Part shown: positions 24,463 to 32,504 of the stretch, one piece after another
How the letters are laid out: each line of letters starts with the position of its first letter
Numbering within the stretch: position 1 is the first letter of the stretch
NCBI GenBank assembly: GCA_021828055.1
Contig: JAKATH010000008.1
Location: 1-54,341 of the forward strand
Direction of reading: 5' to 3'
Length of the DNA stretch: 54,341 nucleotides
From: Actinomycetes bacterium
GTDB taxonomy: Bacteria; Actinomycetota; Acidimicrobiia; Acidimicrobiales; RAAP-2
Translations under genes and position numbers: made by a program
Notes under the pieces: generated by a model
The model's database searches: none
What the model was told of the DNA's origin: nothing
Seen by the model: only the letters and a program-made list of their open reading frames with translations

Positions 24463-27400
24463 TCAGCCGATCGCACGGTCGAGAAGGGAAGACTGTTCGA
24501 GCTGGTGCAGCGCGCCGCTCCCGGTCGCAGGGCTCGCGGACTCCGGGCGGCTCACGTGGAGCAGTGCGTAGCGGTCGCGCAGGATCCGATGGAGACGCGA
24601 GTGCACGAACGACCACGCCCCCATGTTCTCGGGCTCCTCCTGGAGCCAGACCACCTCGGTCGCTGTGGGGTACCGGTCGAGGACGTCGCCGATCGGCCGC
24701 TGCGGCCAGGGGTACAGCTGCTCGACGCGCACGACCGCCACCGCCGCCGGCGGGTGCGGCTCGATCGGCGCCACGGCCCGAGCAGGGCCGCCGCCCTCGA
24801 GACGCTCGTCGCGGCGCTGCATCGCCTCGTGGGCGACCTTGCCGCTGCAGAGCACGACGCGTCGCACCCCCGCAAGATCGCGCACCGAAGGGTCGTCCAG
24901 CACCTCTGCGAACGATCCGGACACGAGCTCGGAGAGCGGCGAACGTGACCGCGCGGCGCGCAACATCGACTTCGGGGTGATGACCACGAGCGGGGTTGCG
25001 GGCATCCGCATCGGCTGCGCCCTCAGGAGGTGGAAGTACTGGCCAGCGGTCGACGGCACCGCGATGCGGAGGTTGCCGCGCGCCGAGAGCGTCAGGAAAC
25101 GCTCGATCCGGGCCGAGGAGTGCTCGGGGCCCTGGCCCTCGTAGCCGTGAGGCAGGAGGAGGACGAGACCGGCATGCTGGCCCCACTTGTCCTCCGCTGC
25201 GACGAGGAAGTTGTCGATGATGATGCTCGCGCCGTTCACGAAGTCGCCGAACTGGGCCTCCCACGCCACGAGCGCGTCCGGCGCCTCGACCGAGTAGCCG
25301 TACTCGAACCCAACGGCGGCGTACTCGGAGAGGAGCGAGTCGCGCACCGTGAAGCGCCCTGGCCTCCCGCGCTCGGCGTCGGCGAGATCTCCCAGGTGCG
25401 CGAGCGGCACGTACTCGTGGCCGTTGTCGTGGTCGACGAGCACCGAGTGGCGCTGGCTGAACGTGCCGCGCCTCGTGTCCTGGCCGGTGAGACGGACGTC
25501 GACGCCTTCCGCGAGCAGCGAGCCGATCGCGAGCTGCTCGGCGAGCGGCCAGTCCACCTCGCCAGCCGCGACGAGCTCGGTGCGCTGGGCGAACTGGCGG
25601 ACGAGCTTCGGGTGCAGCGTGAAGCCTTCCGGCACCGTGGTCGTGCGGTGAGCCAGCTCGACGAGGAGCGGCTCTTCGACTCCGGTCTCGACGCGCGGCA
25701 CCTCGGGCCCGGGCTCGCCCTCGGGCTCCGAGCCTCCCTCGGCCACCCGCGACCTCGCCGGCGGGTGCGGCGGTGCGGCTCGGACCTCGTCGAGGACGGC
25801 CTGCAGCTGCGCGTTGAACGCGTCGAGCGCCCGCTCCGCCTCCTCGAGGGTGATGTCGCCGCGCCGCACGAGAGTCTCGGTGTAGAGCTTGCGAACCGAC
25901 CGTCTGGCGTCGATCCGCCGGTACATGAGGGGCTGGGTGTAGCTCGGATCGTCGCCCTCGTTGTGCCCGTGCCGCCGGTAGCACACGAGGTCGATGACGA
26001 CGTCCTTGCGGAAGGCCTGGCGGAATCCGAAGGCAAGGCGCGCCGCCCGGACGCAGGCTTCGGGGTCGTCGCCGTTCACGTGGAAGATCGGCGCCTGCAC
26101 CATCTTCGCGACGTCGGTCGGGTACACGGAGCTGCGCGCCGCGCCGGGCGCGGTGGTGAACCCGAGCTGGTTGTTCACGACGATGTGCACGGTGCCGCCG
26201 ACGCGGTACCCCGAGAGCGCGGAGAGGTTCAGCGTCTCGGCGACCACCCCCTGGCCGGCGAAGGCCGCGTCGCCGTGGACGAGCACCGCAAGGATCGGGA
26301 ACTGGGTCGGCTCCCTCGCGCCGGGAAGCGAGAGGGTGCCGTCCGTCGGAGGGAGGAAGTGGTCCTGCTTCGCCCGGGCCATCCCCTCGACCACCGGGTC
26401 GACCGCCTCGAGGTGCGAGGGGTTGGACGCCAAGGTGATCGCCAGGTCCAGACCGGACGGCCCGCTGAATTTCCCCGTGGCGCCCTTGTGGTACTTCACG
26501 TCGCCCGACCCTTGCACGGAGTCGGGGTCGAGGATGCCTTCGAACTCCTCGAAGATGTCGCGGTAGGACTTGCCGACGATGTTGGCGAGCACGTTCAGCC
26601 GGCCGCGGTGGGCCATGCCCATCACGGCTTCCACGACCCCGCCGCGCGCCGCGTCGTCGAAGAGCGAGTCGAGCACGACGATGAGGGACTCCGCACCCTC
26701 GAGCCCGAAGCGCTTCTGCCCGACGTACCGGCTGTGGAGGAACCGCTCGAACACCTCGGCGGCGTTCAACCGGTCGAGAATGCGCCGTTGCCCCTCGGGG
26801 GAGACCGCGTGGTCCACCCCTTCCACGTGCTCTTGGATCCAGCGCTTCTGCTCGGGGTCTTGGATGTGCATGTACTCGATGCCGAGAGTCCTGCAGTACG
26901 CGTCGCGCAGGATGTGGAGGATCTCTTCGAGGGTGGCCCGCTCGTGCCCGGCCAGCCCGTCCGCGACGAACCGGCGCGGGAGGTCCCAGATGGTCAGCCC
27001 GTACGTGAGCGGGTCGAGCTCCGGATGGATCCTTGGCGGCTCGGCGTCGAGCGGGTCGAGGTGGGCGATCAGGTGCCCGCGCACCCGGTACATGTTGATG
27101 AGGGTCTGGACGTGGACTTGCTTCAAGAGCCGCTCGTGCTCCCGGTCGTCGGACGCCGGCCGGTCGGCGTGCCAGCGGACCGCCTTGTAGGGCACGGCCA
27201 TCGACTCGAAGACCTCGTCGTAGAAGTCGTGGCCCCCCCTGAGGCACTCGGCGACGTACGCGAGGAACAGCCCCGACTCGGCCCCCTGGATGATCCGGTG
27301 GTCGTAGGTCGACGTGAGGGTGACGACGCGACCCGCGCCGAGCTCGGCGAGCAGCTGGGGGTCCGCCGCCTCGAACCCTGCCGGGTTCGAGATCGCGCCG

Positions 27401-28599
27401 ACCCCCACGATGACGCCCTGGCCGGGCATGAGGCGCGGCACCGACTGCGCCGTGCCCAGCGTCCCGGGGTTGGTCAGGCTCACGGTCACCCCGGCGAAGT
27501 CGTCGGGGCCCACCCTCCCGGAGTGGACCTTGCGGACCAGGTCCTCGTAGGCGAGGACGAACTCCCGGAAATCGAGGGTGTCGGCGTCCCTCACGCACGG
27601 GACCAAGAGGGTGCGCGACCCGTCTCGTCGCTCGACGTCCACGGCGAGGCCGAGCCCGATGTGGGAGTGGTGGACGACGCCGGGCGAGGTCCTCCCGCCG
27701 GCGCCCTCCTCCTCCACGTAGGACGAGTTCAGCGCCGGCACCGCCCCGAGCCCCTTGAGCACGGCGTAGCCGATCAGGTGGGTGAAGCTCACCTTCGCCC
27801 CGGTCGTGCGGGCGAGCTGGTTGTTCAGGATCTGGCGGTTGACCTCGAGCAGCTTGGCGGGCACGGTGCGCACGCTCGTCGCCGTGGGCACTGCGAGGCT
27901 CGCAGCCATGTTGGCGGCGATCCGGGCCGCCGCGCCCCGGAGCGGGACCGTGGGGTCGGGGGCTCGTGCCGCGTCCTGCCGTGCCAGGCCCTGCCCCGGC
28001 TCCAGCTCGCCACCTTCCACCCGGCGCTGGACGGAGGGGGCGCCGGCGGCTGCGGCCGGCGGCGTGCCCGGGGCCGGCGGCGTGCCCGGTGCCTGCGGCG
28101 GGGCGGCGCCCGGGGCCTGCGGCGCGCCCGGGGCCTGCGGCGGGGCGGCGCCAGGGGCCTGCGGCGGGGCGGCGCTCGGGGCCGGCGGCGCAAGAGGTGC
28201 CTGCGGCGGGGCGGTCCCGGCGGCCGGCGGGGGTCCGGTTCGAGCCCCCCAGGGCGCCGGCGCGCCGGCGTGGCCGTTCCCTACCGCCGACCCGGGCGGG
28301 CCGGGCTGGCCGGTTCGAGTCTCGTCGGGGGCCGGGGCGGGCTCGTCGGCGGCGCGCCGAGCGCGCGCCGCGACCTGTCTCGCGAGCGTGTCCATCGGGG
28401 CAGGCAGCGGAGCCGGGTGGTAGTCGGCGAAGAAGTCGCGCCAGCTCTCGCTGACCGAGCCGGGATCTGCCCGGTAGCGGTCGTACATGTCGTCGACCAG
28501 CCAGGCGTTGGGCCCGAACGCGCCCTCGGAGGGACGACGGGCGCGCGTCCCCGCCGCGGGCCGACGGTCATCTTCACCGGGTTCACCGGGCGAAGTCAC
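24463..28599 (-). CDS. kgd: Multifunctional 2-oxoglutarate decarboxylase/dehydrogenase (fused E2-E1)
   Basis: A 1,378-residue actinobacterial Kgd/OdhA-type protein. N-terminal helix FGPNAWLVDDMYDRYRADPGSVSESW; Pro/Ala linker (about 80-195); E2 acyltransferase domain (about 220-450) with the catalytic YDHRIIQGAESGLFL; then the E1 domain with MGMAHRGRLNVLANIVGKSYRDIF and the ThDP/Mg motif GDAAFAGQGVVAETLNLSAL ... VNNQLGFTT, ending HSRLHRILRDRYALLHVSRPES. There is no lipoyl domain, as in this family, so E2 lipoyl groups come from SucB. It decarboxylates 2-oxoglutarate in the TCA cycle. It is longer than the roughly 1,230-residue mycobacterial protein because of the enlarged PxA linker. The GTG at 28599 was chosen from the TAGGGT box 7 nt upstream. 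Confidence 0.95.
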   Translation of the reverse strand: MTSPGEPGEDDRRPAAGTRARRPSEGAFGPNAWLVDDMYDRYRADPGSVSESWRDFFADYHPAPLPAPMDTLARQVAARARRAADEPAPAPDETRTGQPGPPGSAVGNGHAGAPAPWGARTGPPPAAGTAPPQAPLAPPAPSAAPPQAPGAAPPQAPGAPQAPGAAPPQAPGTPPAPGTPPAAAAGAPSVQRRVEGGELEPGQGLARQDAARAPDPTVPLRGAAARIAANMAASLAVPTATSVRTVPAKLLEVNRQILNNQLARTTGAKVSFTHLIGYAVLKGLGAVPALNSSYVEEEGAGGRTSPGVVHHSHIGLGLAVDVERRDGSRTLLVPCVRDADTLDFREFVLAYEDLVRKVHSGRVGPDDFAGVTVSLTNPGTLGTAQSVPRLMPGQGVIVGVGAISNPAGFEAADPQLLAELGAGRVVTLTSTYDHRIIQGAESGLFLAYVAECLRGGHDFYDEVFESMAVPYKAVRWHADRPASDDREHERLLKQVHVQTLINMYRVRGHLIAHLDPLDAEPPRIHPELDPLTYGLTIWDLPRRFVADGLAGHERATLEEILHILRDAYCRTLGIEYMHIQDPEQKRWIQEHVEGVDHAVSPEGQRRILDRLNAAEVFERFLHSRYVGQKRFGLEGAESLIVVLDSLFDDAARGGVVEAVMGMAHRGRLNVLANIVGKSYRDIFEEFEGILDPDSVQGSGDVKYHKGATGKFSGPSGLDLAITLASNPSHLEAVDPVVEGMARAKQDHFLPPTDGTLSLPGAREPTQFPILAVLVHGDAAFAGQGVVAETLNLSALSGYRVGGTVHIVVNNQLGFTTAPGAARSSVYPTDVAKMVQAPIFHVNGDDPEACVRAARLAFGFRQAFRKDVVIDLVCYRRHGHNEGDDPSYTQPLMYRRIDARRSVRKLYTETLVRRGDITLEEAERALDAFNAQLQAVLDEVRAAPPHPPARSRVAEGGSEPEGEPGPEVPRVETGVEEPLLVELAHRTTTVPEGFTLHPKLVRQFAQRTELVAAGEVDWPLAEQLAIGSLLAEGVDVRLTGQDTRRGTFSQRHSVLVDHDNGHEYVPLAHLGDLADAERGRPGRFTVRDSLLSEYAAVGFEYGYSVEAPDALVAWEAQFGDFVNGASIIIDNFLVAAEDKWGQHAGLVLLLPHGYEGQGPEHSSARIERFLTLSARGNLRIAVPSTAGQYFHLLRAQPMRMPATPLVVITPKSMLRAARSRSPLSELVSGSFAEVLDDPSVRDLAGVRRVVLCSGKVAHEAMQRRDERLEGGGPARAVAPIEPHPPAAVAVVRVEQLYPWPQRPIGDVLDRYPTATEVVWLQEEPENMGAWSFVHSRLHRILRDRYALLHVSRPESASPATGSGALHQLEQSSLLDRAIG

Positions 28600-28606
28600 G
28601 CTCCAA

Positions 28607-28612
28607 ACCCTA
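28607..28612 (-). promoter_or_regulatory. -10 box for leaderless kgd
   Basis: TAGGGT on the minus strand, 7 nt before GTG 28599. Confidence 0.55.
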
Positions 28613-28703
28613 CCGGTGCGGATGTGCCGGCCGGCTTGACGGTACCGGCGCGGACGCGGCGGCCCGCCTCCGCTCCACTCGGGGGGAGGCCGACCACCTC
28701 CGG

Positions 28704-28709
28704 TATGGT
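28704..28709 (+). promoter_or_regulatory. -10 box for the divergent 55-aa gene
   Basis: TATGGT, 6 nt before GTG 28716; the divergent kgd promoter is about 95 bp away. Confidence 0.5.
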
Positions 28710-28715
28710 CCTTGG

Positions 28716-28883
28716 GTGGTCCCGACCCCCTCCCGTGTCGGCACGGAACCGCGCGCCGGCGGCCGCCCCGTCCTTCCCGGGCTGCCCGAGGAGCTCTTCG
28801 TCGCCGAGCGGTCCTTCCGGCGCGTCGTCCCGTTCGACGTGGCGGCGACGGGCGCACGCGCTCGCGCCCGAGACACGGATTGA
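28716..28883 (+). CDS. Small hypothetical protein, 55 aa
   Basis: The frame reads VPTPSRVGTEPRAGGRPV, then LPGLPEELFVAERSFRRVVP and FDVAATGARARARDTD. The segment LPGLPEELFVAERSFRRVV has the look of a structured amphipathic helix rather than random high-GC translation. Support comes from position: a TATGGT box 6 nt upstream, and a TGA overlapping the TTG start of the permease gene (TTGA). It may be a regulatory or accessory peptide for the permease. Family unknown. Confidence 0.55.
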   Translation: MVPTPSRVGTEPRAGGRPVLPGLPEELFVAERSFRRVVPFDVAATGARARARDTD

Positions 28884-30067
28884 GCGCAGGCCGCACGCCG
28901 CCAGGAGCCGCGCCGGCGGCCGGCCGCCCCCGCGACGCGCTCAGGACCGCGGGCTGGGTCGCCGTGGCCGTGGCGCTCCCGGCGATGGGTGCTGCCCTCG
29001 CGCTCGACGGGCGCGCCGTGGGCGGCGCGGCGTCCCAGGACTGGCCCCCCTTCGTGCTCGTCGCAGGGCTGCTCGTCGTCGGCCTCGTGGCCCGGGCCGA
29101 CGGGCTCTTCGACGCAGCCGGCACGGCCATGTCGGACGCCGCCCGCGGCGGGTGGTCGCTCTTCCTCGCCGCCGCCGCACTGGTGGCCGTCGTCACCGCG
29201 GTGCTGAACCTCGACACGGCGGTCGCGTTCCTGACGCCGGTCCTCGTGGTCGCTGCGCGGCGGCGGCGGACCGCGGAGACGCCGTTCCTCTATCTCGCGG
29301 TCTTCCTCGCCAACGGCGCGTCGCTGGCCCTGCCAGGGTCCAACCTCACGAACCTGATCGTCCTCGGGAGGGTGCACCAGTCCGGGAGCGCGTTCGCCGG
29401 GACCATGGCGCTGCCGTGGCTCGCCTCGGTCCTCGCGGTCTGCGCGGTGGTCGCAGCCCTGTGGCGCCGGTCGTTGCACCGCGCAGGGCCGCCGCTCGAC
29501 GAGCCGGTCGAGTGGCGCGCGGGCGCGGGTCTCGCCGGGATCTGCGTCGTCGTGGTCGCGATGCTCGTCCTTGCGCCGTCGTGGGAAGCGGTCGCCGCGC
29601 TCGGCGCCGGGGCGGCGTCGGCCGCCTGGGCCCTTCGTGCTCGGAGCGTCCACCTCGACGAGCTCCGCCGGACGGTGAACCTGCCGCTCCTCGGCGGGCT
29701 CTTCGCCGTCGCCGTCGACCTCGGCACGCTCGGGCGTGCCTGGTCCGGCCCTGCCCACCTGCTCGCCCACGCCTCCACCGTGTGGACGGCGGCCATCGGA
29801 GCCGGGGCGAGCGTCCTGGTCAACAACCTGCCGGCCGCGTCGCTGCTCGCTGCCCGCGTGCCCCCCCACGCGCACGCTCTCCTCGTCGGGCTGGATCTCG
29901 GCCCGAACCTCGCGGTCAGCGGCGCGCTGTCCGCCGCGCTGTGGCTGCAAGTGGCCCGCACCGTGGGGGCGCGGCCGAGCGCCTGGCGCTACACGGCGGC
30001 GGGCGCCCTCGTCGTCCCGGTGTCGATGGCGCTCGCGCTCCTCGCGCTCGGCGCTGCTGCTCGCTGA
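28880..30067 (+). CDS. ArsB/NhaD/SLC13-type ion permease
   Basis: A 395-residue integral membrane protein with about ten hydrophobic helices. The family signatures are two Asn-rich hairpins: LFLAAAALVAVVTAVLNLDTAVAFLTPVL with LPGSNLTNLIVLGRVH in the first half, and GAGASVLVNNLPAASLLAARVP in the second half. These match the IT superfamily (arsenite efflux ArsB, Na+/H+ antiporter NhaD, SLC13 anion transporters); the transported ion cannot be told from sequence, and no ArsR or ArsC gene is adjacent. The TTG start overlaps the upstream stop. The longer frame from 28712 was rejected because its first 56 codons overlap the small gene and are Arg/Pro-rich. Confidence 0.78.
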   Translation: MSAGRTPPGAAPAAGRPRDALRTAGWVAVAVALPAMGAALALDGRAVGGAASQDWPPFVLVAGLLVVGLVARADGLFDAAGTAMSDAARGGWSLFLAAAALVAVVTAVLNLDTAVAFLTPVLVVAARRRRTAETPFLYLAVFLANGASLALPGSNLTNLIVLGRVHQSGSAFAGTMALPWLASVLAVCAVVAALWRRSLHRAGPPLDEPVEWRAGAGLAGICVVVVAMLVLAPSWEAVAALGAGAASAAWALRARSVHLDELRRTVNLPLLGGLFAVAVDLGTLGRAWSGPAHLLAHASTVWTAAIGAGASVLVNNLPAASLLAARVPPHAHALLVGLDLGPNLAVSGALSAALWLQVARTVGARPSAWRYTAAGALVVPVSMALALLALGAAAR

Positions 30068-30151
30068 CCGGAGCGCCGTCGCCACGAGCGACACCACGAC
30101 CGCAGCTGCGGGCTACGCGCGGCGCATCTCGCCCCCGGCGCAAGGCGCCGC

Positions 30152-30168
30152 CGGCGCGTCAAGCGCCG
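30152..30168. terminator. Possible hairpin between convergent genes
   Basis: CGGCGC-GTCAA-GCGCCG, a 6-bp stem and 5-nt loop near the tail-to-tail ends of the permease and DMT transporter genes. There is no U-tract, so termination is only suggested. Confidence 0.25.
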
Positions 30169-31106
30169 CCGGAGTGGAGACCAGAGGCGGGCTCCGGGCT
30201 GCGGGATGTGAGCCGGTGCCGGAACCGTGGTCCGAGGCGGTCCGCGTCGGGGGACTCGCTGCCGCGGATCCCCGCGATGAGTGGCGAGTTGCTGAGGACC
30301 AGGCCCCCGCCGAAGAGGACGAGCAGCGAGAGCGCCTCCAACGGACCCCATGCCCCATTCGTGCGCAGGTTGTCGTCGAAGAGCGCGATGCCGATCAGGA
30401 TGCTCGCGAGCGGGTCGACCAGCACGAGCGCCGACTGGGACGCTGCGATCGGGCCGGCATGGTAGGCGTTCTGGGCGAGGAAGACCGCGAGCGCACCTGA
30501 TCCTGCGAGGGCGTACGTCTGCCAATGCCAGAAGATGGACGCCCAGTCGTGCGCAGCAAAGCCGGAGACCTCCTTGGTGCACGCAGCGGCGAACGCGTAC
30601 GCCACGGCGCCGGCGAACCCGAAGCTCGCGGCGCGCCACCAGCGCGGGCCGCGCAGCGCGAGCAGCGTCGCGCAGGCGACGGCGGCTCCGCACGCCACAC
30701 CCACCTCCGTCCAGTCGACAGCCGTCGGGAGCCCGTTGCCGCGCCCGGGGTCCGCGAAGATCAGGAATCCCGCGAGCCCGAGGGCTGCAGCCGTCGCGCC
30801 GACCCACTCTCTCCAGCCGAGCGAGTACTGAAACCAGACGCCGAGGATCACGACGAGGAAGAGCAGCTCGAGGATGAGGATCGGCTGCACCTCCGAGAGC
30901 CTGCCGAGGTGCAACGCGGTCGCCTGCATGACGAAGGACAGCAGCATCAGGCCGAACCCAGCGAGCCACACCCGGCTGCGGAGCGCGTGGACGATGAGGC
31001 GCAACCTCATCGTGTCGGACGCCGGCGCGTCCTCGACCCCCAATCGCTGGAGGATGCTCGTCAGCGCATTGGCCAGCGCCGCACCCATTGCGAGCAGGTA
31101 GACCAT
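30159..31106 (-). CDS. DMT-superfamily transporter (EamA-like)
   Basis: A 315-residue protein with about nine or ten transmembrane helices. It starts MVYLLAMGAALANALTSILQRLG, has two repeated halves, and contains LGRLSEVQPILILELLFLVVILGVWF and NAYHAGPIAASQSALVLVDPLASILIGIALFDD, the conserved end-of-repeat pattern of drug/metabolite transporters. A hydrophilic tail of about 35 residues follows the last helix. Substrate unknown. It is the last gene of the rpiB-rnhB strand run, 31 bp after rnhB, but it has its own -10 box, so it may be transcribed separately. Confidence 0.85.
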   Translation of the reverse strand: MVYLLAMGAALANALTSILQRLGVEDAPASDTMRLRLIVHALRSRVWLAGFGLMLLSFVMQATALHLGRLSEVQPILILELLFLVVILGVWFQYSLGWREWVGATAAALGLAGFLIFADPGRGNGLPTAVDWTEVGVACGAAVACATLLALRGPRWWRAASFGFAGAVAYAFAAACTKEVSGFAAHDWASIFWHWQTYALAGSGALAVFLAQNAYHAGPIAASQSALVLVDPLASILIGIALFDDNLRTNGAWGPLEALSLLVLFGGGLVLSNSPLIAGIRGSESPDADRLGPRFRHRLTSRSPEPASGLHSGGA

Positions 31107-31115
31107 CCTAAGGAC

Positions 31116-31121
31116 ATCCTA
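31116..31121 (-). promoter_or_regulatory. -10 box for the DMT transporter gene
   Basis: TAGGAT on the minus strand, 9 nt before ATG 31106; the sequence TTAGGATG is repeated 11 bp apart and the second copy includes the start codon. Confidence 0.45.
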
Positions 31122-31137
31122 AGAGAGGAACCGAGCC

Positions 31138-31956
31138 TCAGCGCCAGGGGAGATCCGACACGAAGGCCCAGCTCCGCCGGTGGATCGCCGAGAGGCCGTA
31201 CCCCGCCAGCGCGATCTTGTGGCGGGGCGACGGGTAGCCCTTGTTCCGCTCGAAGCCGTACGGCGGGAAGTGGACCGCCTCCTCCCGCATCATCCGGTCT
31301 CGTACCACCTTGGCGAGGACGGACGCCGCCGCCACCGCGGCGCAGCGGGCGTCGGCTCCGACGATCGTGAGCACCCGCGCGGGCACGGGGGCGTCCGGGA
31401 GCCTGAAGTCGTCGTCGGACGGTGCGCGCGCCTCCTCCCCCGCGACGTCCGCCCCGGCCGCTCGCTCGCCCCCAGGACCCGCCAGCGGAGACCGCGCCCC
31501 CCGCTCGTGCAGGAAGTCGTAGGGGCCGTCGATCACGAGGGCGTCGGGCACGAGGTCGAGGCCCGCGAGCGCCCGATGGGCCGCGAGCCGCCACGCCCGC
31601 GTCATCCCGAAGCGGTCGCACTCCCCGGCGGTCGCGTGCCCCACCGCTGCGTCGGCGCACCAGCGCGCGACGTCGTCGAACACCAGCTCGCGGCGGTGCT
31701 CGGGGAGCATCTTGGAGTCGCGGAGCCATCCGGGCACGGTGCGCGTACGCAGCGCGGCGTGCACGACCGCGACCCCCACGCTGAGCGGTCCGGCCCACGC
31801 GCCGCGGCCCACCTCGTCGACGCCGGCCACCCACCGGCACCCCTCGCGCCACAGCCGGCGCTCCACCTCGAGCGTCGGGTGGGCGGCAGCGGTCCGGGCG
31901 GCGGCGGCAGGGTGGGCGGCAGCGGTCCGGGCGGCGTCAAGTGCGACCGCGTTCAT
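31138..31956 (-). CDS. rnhB: Ribonuclease HII
   Basis: A 272-residue RNase HII, which removes ribonucleotides and RNA primers from RNA-DNA hybrids. Catalytic acidic residues lie in the DEVGRGAWAGPLSVG motif (Asp-Glu), ALVIDGPYDFL (Asp) and the AASVLAKVVRDRMM region. The C-terminal YGFERNKGYPSPRHKIAL is the conserved substrate-contact segment. The N-terminus carries an Ala-rich repeat (AARTAAAHPAAAARTAAAHP), created by a DNA duplication, and there is an inserted loop of about 35 residues (ERGARSPLAGPGGERAAG...) in the middle. ATG 31956 overlaps the rpiB stop (ATGA). Confidence 0.92.
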   Translation of the reverse strand: MNAVALDAARTAAAHPAAAARTAAAHPTLEVERRLWREGCRWVAGVDEVGRGAWAGPLSVGVAVVHAALRTRTVPGWLRDSKMLPEHRRELVFDDVARWCADAAVGHATAGECDRFGMTRAWRLAAHRALAGLDLVPDALVIDGPYDFLHERGARSPLAGPGGERAAGADVAGEEARAPSDDDFRLPDAPVPARVLTIVGADARCAAVAAASVLAKVVRDRMMREEAVHFPPYGFERNKGYPSPRHKIALAGYGLSAIHRRSWAFVSDLPWR

Positions 31957-32369
31957 CCCTGCGGCTCCAGCCGGGCGACCAGCGGCAGCTCCGACGCGTC
32001 GGCGTCGGTGCGCAGGAAGGCGTCCAGCATCTCGGCGGCGACGACCTCCGTCGTGAGCCGCAGCCCGAACGCGAGCACGTTCGCGTCGTTCCACCGGCGC
32101 GCGCCCGCGGCGGTCGGCGCGTCGGTGCAGAGGGCCGCGCGCGCGCCCGGGACCTTGTTGGCGGCGATCGACACGCCGGTTCCGGTCGTGCAGCAGACCA
32201 CCCCGCGGTCGGCTTCCCCCGACGCGACCGCCTCGCCGACGGCGCGGCCCGCGTCCGGCCAGTCCGAGCCTTCCGCCAGGACTTTCACCTCGTGCCCCTT
32301 GGACCTGAGGAGCTCCACCACCGCCGCCGTCAGGGGGGTCCGCTCGTCCGTGCCGAAGGCGATCCTCAC
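31953..32369 (-). CDS. rpiB: RpiB/LacA/LacB-type sugar-phosphate isomerase
   Basis: A 138-residue protein with the RpiB fold: it starts VRIAFGTDERTPLTAAVVELLRSKGHEV and has the active-site and phosphate motif GVVCCTTGTGVSIAANKVPGARAALC (Cys base and GTG loop), then DANVLAFGLRLTTEVVAAEML. It interconverts ribose-5-phosphate and ribulose-5-phosphate or a related pair. The usual N-terminal GxDHxG is replaced by GTDERT, so substrate preference may differ. The GTG start follows GAGGAG and overlaps the stop of a five-codon mini-ORF (32383-32366). Coupled to rnhB. Confidence 0.85.
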   Translation of the reverse strand: MRIAFGTDERTPLTAAVVELLRSKGHEVKVLAEGSDWPDAGRAVGEAVASGEADRGVVCCTTGTGVSIAANKVPGARAALCTDAPTAAGARRWNDANVLAFGLRLTTEVVAAEMLDAFLRTDADASELPLVARLEPQG

Positions 32370-32398
32370 GACGGGCTCCTCATGGTGGCCCCACCGTA
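32366..32398 (-). promoter_or_regulatory. -10 box and five-codon leader ORF before rpiB
   Basis: TACGGT (32398-32393) stands 9 nt before an ATG at 32383 that encodes MRSPS and stops at 32366; its TGA overlaps the rpiB GTG. The same bases contain GAGGAG, the Shine-Dalgarno sequence for rpiB. Confidence 0.35.
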
Positions 32399-32491
32399 CC
32401 GAACGGGGACCGTCGCGCGGGCCACGTGCACGACGGCCAGGACCGGTCCCAGTGGGCCGCCGTCCGTCGATTCGCCGGCTGGCGTGAGCCC

Positions 32492-32497
32492 TAACCT
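32492..32497 (+). promoter_or_regulatory. -10 box for leaderless mannosidase gene
   Basis: TAACCT, 7 nt before ATG 32505. Confidence 0.55.
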
Positions 32498-32504
32498 TGC
32501 CCGC

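Noticed and set aside
25030-30465. An 1,811-codon plus-strand open frame
   Set aside because: Antisense to kgd, which has complete E2 and E1 motifs; the composition is Arg/Val/Asp-rich without any recognisable domain.
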